From Robinsoniella peoriensis (GTDB lineage: Bacteria > Bacillota > Clostridia > Lachnospirales > Lachnospiraceae): 64,000 nucleotides of DNA. Location: contig NZ_JTGN01000003.1 in the NCBI RefSeq assembly GCF_000797495.1, positions 412,179 to 476,178 of the forward strand, in the 5' to 3' direction. Below are positions 57,468 to 64,000 of this stretch, one piece after another. Position 1 is the first letter of the stretch, and every line of letters begins with the position of its first letter. The notes under the pieces were generated by a model that was given only the letters and a program-made list of their open reading frames with translations, made no database searches and was not told the origin of the DNA. The position numbers and the translations under genes were made by a program.

Positions 57468-58652
57468 ATGAAAACTGTAAAAATAGTTGTAGGAGCAAAT
57501 TTTGGAGACGAGGGTAAAGGCCTTATGACAGACTATTTTGCAAAAGAAGCAAAAGATAAGAATCAATCGTGTCTTGTAATCTGCCATAATGGCGGCTCCC
57601 AGAAAGGCCATACAGTCGTTTCTCCATCCGGGTTAAGACATGTCTTTCATCATTTCGGTTCCGGGGCTGTGTGCGGGGCAGATACTTATTTATCCGCACG
57701 GTTTATAGTAAATCCAATTACTTATAACAAAGAACTGGCGGAACTAAAAAGTAAAAATATCGAACCCCAAATTTTTGTTTACGATCAGGCGCTTATTACA
57801 ACACCGTTTGATATGATGATAAATCAGATTGCAGAAGAATACAGAGGAAAATCAAAGCATGGAAGCTGTGGCTTGGGCATATTTGAAACGAAAGTGAGAA
57901 ATGAAGAGTACAGGATAGAGAGCACCATATCCGGGTTTTCCAATTTATCAAGGCAGCAATTGGGAAGTATTTTAAACCGTATCGTCTCAGAATATTTTCC
58001 GGTAAGATTAAAACAATTAGGAGTGGATACTGTTCCAGATAAATGGAATAAAATTCTGGAATACAAAGAATGTATTATTGAGAATTTTATAGATGATTTT
58101 CTGAAGATGAAGAAGAGTATTTCATCTGCCGGTGACAGCATCCTGGATCTTTATGATTATGTGATCTTTGAGGGGGCGCAAGGGTTATTGCTGGATCAGA
58201 ATAATCTGGAATATGCCCCGCATTTAACACCCAGCAGTACAGGTATCAAAAATCCTATGGATATTATCGCAAAAAGAAATGCTGATGTGGAGGTATGTTA
58301 TGTAACGAGAACGTATATGACAAGGCATGGAGCAGGCAGGTTTGATACAGAGTGTGCAAAAAAGGAGATTAATTCCCAGATTACAGACTTAACAAATATA
58401 CCAAATTCATACCAGGATACCATACGTTACGGGACATTGGATCTGGTTGATTTGAAAGAGCGGATAGAAAATGACAGTAAAGGATTCCCGGTTAAAAAGT
58501 CATTGGCGGTTACTCATTGCAATGAATATGGAATAAATGAAGAGATGTTAAGAAAATTGTTTTGTGGGTATAAAATTTACAGGTCGGATGGGATGACCCA
58601 TAATGATGTTAAGTGGAAGCTTCCGATCTTCAACAGTCTTGCAGAGGATTAA
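57468..58652 (+). CDS. Divergent adenylosuccinate synthetase paralogue (PurA-like)
   Basis: The 394-aa protein is somewhat shorter than housekeeping PurA (about 425-430). It keeps the P-loop GDEGKG (13-18) with the catalytic Asp14, the EGAQG motif (235-239) and an Arg-rich loop (TRTYMTRHGAGRFDTE). Several hallmarks differ: NAGHT is QKGHT within NGGSQKGHTV, and the guanine-specificity TKLD motif is THCN (349-352). The nucleotide donor or acceptor may therefore not be GTP and IMP. It is the last of four tightly spaced genes behind the NrtR-like regulator and is not near other purine genes. It may ligate aspartate or another amine to a purine nucleotide for signalling or nucleotide repair, which is inference. 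Confidence 0.8.
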   Translation: MKTVKIVVGANFGDEGKGLMTDYFAKEAKDKNQSCLVICHNGGSQKGHTVVSPSGLRHVFHHFGSGAVCGADTYLSARFIVNPITYNKELAELKSKNIEPQIFVYDQALITTPFDMMINQIAEEYRGKSKHGSCGLGIFETKVRNEEYRIESTISGFSNLSRQQLGSILNRIVSEYFPVRLKQLGVDTVPDKWNKILEYKECIIENFIDDFLKMKKSISSAGDSILDLYDYVIFEGAQGLLLDQNNLEYAPHLTPSSTGIKNPMDIIAKRNADVEVCYVTRTYMTRHGAGRFDTECAKKEINSQITDLTNIPNSYQDTIRYGTLDLVDLKERIENDSKGFPVKKSLAVTHCNEYGINEEMLRKLFCGYKIYRSDGMTHNDVKWKLPIFNSLAED

Positions 58653-58660
58653 AAGATAAA

Positions 58661-58713
58661 GGGGCTGTAAAAAAACTCTCCAAACAGGAAAATGGGGCTT
58701 ATTTTACAGCCCC
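58661..58713 (+). terminator. Hairpin at the end of the PurA-like operon
   Basis: GGGGCTGTAAAA (58661-58672) pairs with TTTTACAGCCCC (58702-58713); the stem is 12 bp with a 29-nt loop. There is no T run after it. The following 58714-58928 is AT-rich and holds no gene that I can see. Confidence 0.6.
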
Positions 58714-58928
58714 CATATTCAGACTTTCCTGCAAAATCTTCAGAAGTTAAAAAATAGCTTCAAACAACTCCATTCTAATAAATAATCAAAAGACACAATA
58801 TGTTACTTTTACAAAATAATGACGGAGATATCATGTTATAAAAACCCAATACATGAAAATGTATGTACAAAATTAATTATAAATAAGTATTTATTCAAAA
58901 ATTAATATACAGAAATTACAAAAAAACA

Positions 58929-58957
58929 TTGACGATAATAAGAATATATGATATATT
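58929..58957 (+). promoter_or_regulatory. Predicted sigma-A promoter of the GH98-type gene
   Basis: TTGACG (58929-58934) and TATATT (58952-58957) are separated by 17 bp. The predicted start of transcription (about 58964) touches the first LacI-type operator, leaving a leader of about 190 nt before the gene. Confidence 0.65.
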
Positions 58958-58965
58958 AAGAAAAA

Positions 58966-59031
58966 TGAAACGGTTCATATTTGATACCTTGTAAAACGCT
59001 TTTTTTATTTTAGAAAAAAATGAAACGGTTC
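58966..59031 (+). promoter_or_regulatory. Two LacI-family-type operators
   Basis: TGAAACGGTTCA occurs at 58966-58977 and 59020-59031 and is almost palindromic (one mismatched pair, central CG). Both copies share flanks (AAAAA before, (T/C)ATTT after), and the centres are 54 bp apart, about five helical turns. This pattern fits a LacI/GalR-type repressor that bridges two sites. It is shorter than a CcpA cre site. No LacI-type gene lies in the window. Confidence 0.65.
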
Positions 59032-59114
59032 ACATTTATCATTAAAGGAGGGTAGGGTCTTAAAAAAATAGGATTATATTGGGATCAGGGACTTTTAAGT
59101 TTAGGAGAAAGGAA

Positions 59115-59145
59115 AGATATACCACAGATTACTGTGGAGATATCT
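59115..59145 (+). promoter_or_regulatory. Leader hairpin directly upstream of the RBS of the GH98-type gene
   Basis: AGATAT-A-CCACAG pairs with CTGTGG-AG-ATATCT around an ATTA loop. The stem ends immediately before GGGGTG, the presumed RBS of ATG 59157. It could expose or occlude the RBS or protect the mRNA 5' region. Confidence 0.5.
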
Positions 59146-59156
59146 GGGGTGTAAAC

Positions 59157-62100
59157 ATGAAAAAGAATGGAAAACGATTTATTGCTTTTTTAATGATAGT
59201 ATTTATGTTTATAGGTATTGCGGGAGGACAGAGCTTCATTGCGGAGGCCGCCGGACAGAAGACAGCCAGGATTTCCAAAATGAATACGGACTTTGCCCAG
59301 AATGGCTTTCGCAGAATAATAGATAATGAACATCCGGTTCTTACATTTACTATGGTAATGGGGCATAATACGGAAAATGATTCTGATTTTTTAAGGGATA
59401 TTAATTACAGAGGGCAGGATATTAAGCAGATGTGGGAAACCATACCCGAAGATATCAGACCTTATTGTGTACTGACACTGCATTTTGGATCTGTATATAA
59501 TAAGTGGAATACAACAGAAGATGCAAGAAAATGGGTTGAGGATAACCTGGAGCAGGGACAGTCTCTGGGAATTCCCATGATGCTGATCTATGGCGGTAAC
59601 AGAAGCCAGGCTATGTCAGGGAGTCAGGCAGATACTTTTGGATGGATAGAATCATTGTATCAGAGTTACGATAACTTTATTGGGACAACAAGTTCAGAAC
59701 AGACGGATGCAGATGTTACAGCAGCAGTTCCGGGTCTGGTAAAACTGGCGGCACAGTATGGGGGGTATCATATACATGCAAATCAAGAGACGATAAACCA
59801 ATTTTATAATGCAGTCGTTGCAGATAAAACGAAAGGGGATATCTTGAGGCAGTATCATGATTACTTTATCTACACGCCTAAGAATGTGCATTGTAATTAT
59901 GATTATAATTTTTCGGAGGCATATGGCATGTGGCTTGCAGATATGTCAGCAGGATTTGGCACTTATGTGGATGCATACAACTGGTATCAGGGAGCAACCA
60001 CAGGGGGTGAGAAAACCTTTGCCACCAATTATTCAGATTATGGGACAAGAGCATTCCCGGAATCCGCATATGCCACGAACATGATTGAAAATGCTTTAAA
60101 TGGTGCCACAGTTTTTCAGTATGAAAATCAGATGGATATACCGACTGTAAACAGTATGTATTCTCCATTGTTCTGGAATGCAATGGTGCCGGCAATGCGT
60201 ACAATCATTAATACGGTTCAGATTCCCACAAAAGAAGAATGTATTTTAAAGTCTAAAGTCGGTTTTTATGAAGACAGCACACAGACAGGTATCCTGGCAA
60301 CCTGTGGGAGCAGGGGGAATTATGCTGGATCCGGCATGCTGAATGTAGGTCAGGACGGTGAATCCACTACATTTTTTGAGGGATTATATGATGGAGGCAT
60401 TGATATTTATAACAGCACGGGGAACCGAAACCTGAGATATTTTTTTCGGACAAGCGGACGATACGGTATCATCCCTCAGATTCCGATCCACACGCCGGCG
60501 ACAACTTTACAGGCATTTAAAGATTCCGGAATGACAATTATAGATTATCAGTATTATAATCAGAATTTTAAAAGCGTTCAGGATAAAATTGATTTCTTTA
60601 ACGAAAAGTATGCTGCTGTTAATACAGGAGATGCGACAGTAAATAAAAATCAAAACAGCTGGCAGGTATACAACAACAATGTAAATGAGGACAGGGTGCA
60701 AAGTGCTTATATTCCTTTAAATGAAGGAGGAAGCTATAAAAAAATTGATTTCCTGGATTTGTCAACGCATTCAGCAGCGACACTTACGGATAATGGGGAT
60801 GAACTGGTAATTGACCTGAATAACTACAGAACCAATCGGGGGGCAGATGGTGATCTGGTTGCCAATGACGGGGGAAAGAGGGTCCTGGATATTTTGGATT
60901 ACTATAATGAATTTAAATATTGTATCAATCCTTCTGACCTGGAATTAAGAGAGACAAAGATGGTGATTCACACCAATTTAGATGAGAAGCCCCAAATGGT
61001 TATTGCGGGATATGACAGGAATCATTATAACTATGAAGAATCCTGGAATCAGGCCAGTAAAGAATATACAATTACAGTCCGTCATAATGGACCTGTGAAT
61101 ATCATTCTGAACCCAGCCCCCGATAGGTGGACCCGGGTAAGCAGCGAGTATATAAAGGAAGAAGGCAGCAGCACAACAGCAAAATTCTTTGGAACGTCTA
61201 TTACATGTATGGGAGACGGGCAGGCTGTCAGCGGAGATATTTATATTGATGAAGTTTTATGGGGTTCTATAACTGCAGAGCAGGCAGAGGCAGGGGCTGT
61301 ATTTTGTAAAACAGGTTTGAGCAATACATATCATTCAATCAGAATTGAAAAAACTGGTGGTGCGGCGTTAAATCTCAGATACATTAAGGCATATAATCAA
61401 ATGCTTACGGATTCCTATTTACAGGACTTTACTTATGGGACAAAAGAGGAAGACCAGGATTATTTTATAGATTCTGAGCATTGGACGGTAACAAAAGAAG
61501 ATATATATGAAGCAAATCCAGTTGCTGCCAATGGGTATCAGACCTATAACAAGACTGGAAAGAAGGAAAATGGAGTGATGAAGATCTTGCCGTATGTGGC
61601 ACCGTTTTGGAGTGATATACCCATGTATATGACGAAAAATACATATACAGACGGCACATATGAAGCAGATTTTAACACTGCAGCGGGTACACCTGTCAGC
61701 TTTGCTTTCCGCGCCGATATGATACGCAAGCTTGGGTATTATGTTACGGTAAATCCCCTATGCCTGTCGCCTACCAATGCAGGGACAAATAATCAGTCTG
61801 TTGCAATACTGGATGGAACCTCCTGCAAGGCATCTGCGAATCCGGCATTGGATAAGAATACATGGTATACAATAAAAATCGATGTAAATGGAGCAGATGT
61901 TAAGGTATATCTGAAAAAACGGAATGCAGAAGAATATGGAGATGCTGTTCTCAGTTATTCCGGGCTTTCCGTAAAAGAAGGATACTATGGCTTAAGAACA
62001 GAGCATAATGCAGGGAAGGAAACAGGCAGTCAGATAGGTGCAGCAATGAAAGAGCAGGGAACAGGTGCACTGAATGATTTTATTTATATTGACAATGTGG

Positions 62101-64000
62101 TGATAAAGGATATATCAGATAAAGAAAAGGATTATATTTGTGATTTTGAAACGGACGAATCAGCAGCTGACTGGAAGGGGGAGGGGGCAGTTCTTTTCCC
62201 GGAAAGACAGGCAGATACAAATTTTCGGTATGCAGATAATTGGATAAATAACGGAGGAACCTGGAAAGTTATAAATAATCCTGATATATGGGCAAATGGA
62301 GATAACGGCATATATTATGGAAAGGCTGAAGAAAATACTGAAAACTATTCTTATTCCGGAGAAAAGGAATGGTCGGATTATCTTTACAATACGCTTGTTA
62401 AATTTGATTCGGGAAATAATAATGAGGCAGGTATTATATTTAGAGCAGTTGATGACAACAATATGTATAAGCTGTCAATCAAAAGAAATGGAACATCTGC
62501 AGCATTGCAGTTTATGAAAAAAGTGAAAGGAAACTGGGAAGGATTTGGAGATACCGTTACAGTAACGATGGAGGATCAGACCTGGTATGCCTTTAATCTA
62601 ACGGTTATCGATGAATTTATGAAGCTGTCATTCGATGATGTACCTGTATTAGAAGCAATGGATGCATCTTTTTCTGAAGGACAGGCTGGTTTTTCGCTGA
62701 GCAATGGAACCAGTGCATATTTTGATAACGCCTGGGTCAGTGTGCTTCATAAAGATAAGCTGACGACAGGACCGGTAAATGCCATCCGTATAAACGGACC
62801 AGATACGGTTAGCGAGGGAGACAGTGAAGCGGTATTTACAGCAGAAGTGAATGGTGATGCTGTAGACAGCCATATTACCTGGTCTGTGTCAGATAATACG
62901 ATAGCGGCTATTACAAATGAGGGACAATTTATACCCCTAAGGAAAGGTACCGTTACGGTTACGGCTGAGGCAAACGATGGCTCGTCTACTTGCGCATCAT
63001 TAGAAGTAACGATTCAAAATGTAAAAGAAGGTAAAAAAATTGTGGCATTGGAAACCACATATGTTACAACTGATCGAAAAACAGTTCCCCGGCTGCCTGA
63101 AAAAATTACAGCGGTTTACAGTGATGGCTCCAAAGATATGGTTGATGTCATTTGGGATGAAATGAATAAAGACAGTTTTGCAAATGCCATTGCACCAATG
63201 TATGACTGGAATTATGGAAAAGAAATGGTTTATGGAAAGGTAAAGGATACTGCTTTGACTGCAAAGGCAGATGTAAAAGTGAAACCGGTACCCCAGAAGC
63301 TGAGTGCCTATCATATTGGGTCTGAGAATCAACCGATTGAGATTGCCCTGGGCGAGAAAATTGATCTTCCCAGAATGACATATGAATCAATGGTATATGA
63401 CTGTGGTGATCAAAAATCTTTCAAAGACCCGTTCTCATTCCTGTGGTGGGAAAAATCCGATTACCTGGTGAGTGCTGATAAATATAAGGCAGGAGATTTG
63501 ATTGTTGTTAAAGGACATGTGGGCAAATACGACAATGAAATTAAAGCATTCTATAAGGTTATTGGTCAAAGGGAAAATGAAAAAATTTATTTAAAAGCGT
63601 TACCGGAAGATTCGGGGAAGGTAACAGGTCCGAAAGAAATCCTGGCAGGAAAAACAGCAACTATTACAGCATTTGCAAATGAAGGTTATCAATTTGCGTA
63701 TTGGACTGTTACGGATGAGAAAAATAACAAAACATCAGATATTCTGCGAGGTAAGAGTGAAATAAAAGTAACAGGAACTCCGGATGGGGAAAAAACATAT
63801 ATTGCTAATTTCCTACCATTGCAGGAAGACAATGGTGAAAAGGAGATCCAATCTGTTAATGGAAATTTTGATTACTTATACCCATATGCACAGGTTGCCC
63901 TGATGGTAAAAAACGGAGATGCAAATGCATATAATTGGTCTGTAACCGGAGATATAGGATTAGCCCAGGATGCAGGCGGCCTCAATCTGGATCCCAGAGC
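59157..64000 (+). CDS. Secreted GH98-type endo-beta-galactosidase, very large, cut by window edge
   Basis: The open frame starts at ATG 59157 (GGGGTG 7 nt upstream) and runs off the right edge, at least 1614 codons. A signal peptide ends near EAAGQK (about residue 32). Residues about 40-390 match the GH98 catalytic barrel (RRIIDNEHPVLTFTM, YRGQDIKQMWETIP), and about 390-680 the GH98 C-terminal domain (SGRYGIIPQIP, DLNNYRTNRGADG). Later come concanavalin- and galactose-binding-like modules (about 680-1200), a Big_2 Ig-like domain (about 1205-1285) and further beta repeats (YIANFLPLQ). GH98 enzymes cut host glycans such as blood group A/B structures. The C-terminus, and so any anchor, is outside the window. 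Confidence 0.75.
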   Translation, partial: MKKNGKRFIAFLMIVFMFIGIAGGQSFIAEAAGQKTARISKMNTDFAQNGFRRIIDNEHPVLTFTMVMGHNTENDSDFLRDINYRGQDIKQMWETIPEDIRPYCVLTLHFGSVYNKWNTTEDARKWVEDNLEQGQSLGIPMMLIYGGNRSQAMSGSQADTFGWIESLYQSYDNFIGTTSSEQTDADVTAAVPGLVKLAAQYGGYHIHANQETINQFYNAVVADKTKGDILRQYHDYFIYTPKNVHCNYDYNFSEAYGMWLADMSAGFGTYVDAYNWYQGATTGGEKTFATNYSDYGTRAFPESAYATNMIENALNGATVFQYENQMDIPTVNSMYSPLFWNAMVPAMRTIINTVQIPTKEECILKSKVGFYEDSTQTGILATCGSRGNYAGSGMLNVGQDGESTTFFEGLYDGGIDIYNSTGNRNLRYFFRTSGRYGIIPQIPIHTPATTLQAFKDSGMTIIDYQYYNQNFKSVQDKIDFFNEKYAAVNTGDATVNKNQNSWQVYNNNVNEDRVQSAYIPLNEGGSYKKIDFLDLSTHSAATLTDNGDELVIDLNNYRTNRGADGDLVANDGGKRVLDILDYYNEFKYCINPSDLELRETKMVIHTNLDEKPQMVIAGYDRNHYNYEESWNQASKEYTITVRHNGPVNIILNPAPDRWTRVSSEYIKEEGSSTTAKFFGTSITCMGDGQAVSGDIYIDEVLWGSITAEQAEAGAVFCKTGLSNTYHSIRIEKTGGAALNLRYIKAYNQMLTDSYLQDFTYGTKEEDQDYFIDSEHWTVTKEDIYEANPVAANGYQTYNKTGKKENGVMKILPYVAPFWSDIPMYMTKNTYTDGTYEADFNTAAGTPVSFAFRADMIRKLGYYVTVNPLCLSPTNAGTNNQSVAILDGTSCKASANPALDKNTWYTIKIDVNGADVKVYLKKRNAEEYGDAVLSYSGLSVKEGYYGLRTEHNAGKETGSQIGAAMKEQGTGALNDFIYIDNVVIKDISDKEKDYICDFETDESAADWKGEGAVLFPERQADTNFRYADNWINNGGTWKVINNPDIWANGDNGIYYGKAEENTENYSYSGEKEWSDYLYNTLVKFDSGNNNEAGIIFRAVDDNNMYKLSIKRNGTSAALQFMKKVKGNWEGFGDTVTVTMEDQTWYAFNLTVIDEFMKLSFDDVPVLEAMDASFSEGQAGFSLSNGTSAYFDNAWVSVLHKDKLTTGPVNAIRINGPDTVSEGDSEAVFTAEVNGDAVDSHITWSVSDNTIAAITNEGQFIPLRKGTVTVTAEANDGSSTCASLEVTIQNVKEGKKIVALETTYVTTDRKTVPRLPEKITAVYSDGSKDMVDVIWDEMNKDSFANAIAPMYDWNYGKEMVYGKVKDTALTAKADVKVKPVPQKLSAYHIGSENQPIEIALGEKIDLPRMTYESMVYDCGDQKSFKDPFSFLWWEKSDYLVSADKYKAGDLIVVKGHVGKYDNEIKAFYKVIGQRENEKIYLKALPEDSGKVTGPKEILAGKTATITAFANEGYQFAYWTVTDEKNNKTSDILRGKSEIKVTGTPDGEKTYIANFLPLQEDNGEKEIQSVNGNFDYLYPYAQVALMVKNGDANAYNWSVTGDIGLAQDAGGLNLDPR

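Noticed and set aside
57468..58652. PurA-like protein as a PurZ (2-aminoadenine) enzyme
   Set aside because: The P-loop Asp typical of PurA is present and no phage DNA-modification genes are nearby. The PurZ reading is kept only as a comparison.
58966..59031. CcpA cre sites
   Set aside because: The palindromes are 12 bp with TGAAAC/GGTTCA halves, two bases shorter than the cre consensus. A dedicated LacI-type repressor fits better.

Overview
The window looks like chromosomal DNA of a gut-type Firmicute, most likely a Lachnospiraceae (Blautia/Hungatella/Eisenbergiella-like) carbohydrate specialist. The grounds are strong AGGAGG-type ribosome binding sites, moderately AT-rich sequence, CUT1-type sugar ABC transporters each paired with a YesM/YesN-type two-component system, GPH-family symporters next to intracellular glycosidases, and secreted enzymes ending in FIVAR and BspA-like leucine-rich repeats. 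No rRNA, tRNA or CRISPR array was seen. Two genes run off the edges: an IS110-family recombinase on the left and a very large GH98-type enzyme on the right.

Layout. (1) 1-612: 5' part of an IS110 recombinase on the minus strand, with a structured-looking upstream region that may hold its bridge RNA. (2) 910-11495: two giant secreted multidomain glycosidases with the same FIVAR plus LRR C-terminal tail. (3) 11808-19228: an import-and-hydrolyse operon (GPH symporter, GH78 rhamnosidase, a metallo-beta-lactamase/GH1 fusion, ROK kinase), followed by an AraC regulator and a small protein on the minus strand. (4) 21127-31302: a second, related operon (GH1, GPH symporter, GH78, GH2, sugar isomerase, unknown protein), closed by a 68-bp palindrome. 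(5) 31544-44797: a CUT1 ABC importer, GH43, YesM/YesN pair, GH106-like enzyme, GH1 and a decayed gene fragment. (6) 44953-54218: a second YesM/YesN pair divergent from a second CUT1 importer and a GH2 beta-mannosidase. (7) 54770-58652: a four-gene operon unrelated to sugars. (8) 59157-end: GH98-type enzyme under a promoter with two LacI-type operators.

How the genes work together. Extracellular enzymes would trim glycans or plant glycosides. Symporters and ABC importers would take up small glycosides, and cytoplasmic GH78, GH1, GH2, GH43 and GH106-like enzymes would finish them. The repeated combination of rhamnosidase, beta-glucosidase and symporter suggests rhamnosyl-glucosides such as flavonoid rutinosides; this is inference. 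The two YesM/YesN systems probably control the ABC operons. I found matching repeated promoter elements in front of both permease and binding-protein genes of operon 5, and a separate set of AGGATA repeats in front of operon 6.

The best candidate for an undescribed system is 54770-58652. It encodes an NrtR-like degenerate-Nudix regulator, a J-domain protein fused to a kinase-like domain that lacks its catalytic Asp, a von Willebrand A protein with a MIDAS motif, and a divergent adenylosuccinate synthetase paralogue. It sits behind one promoter whose -10 element lies at the exact centre of a nested 46-bp dyad.
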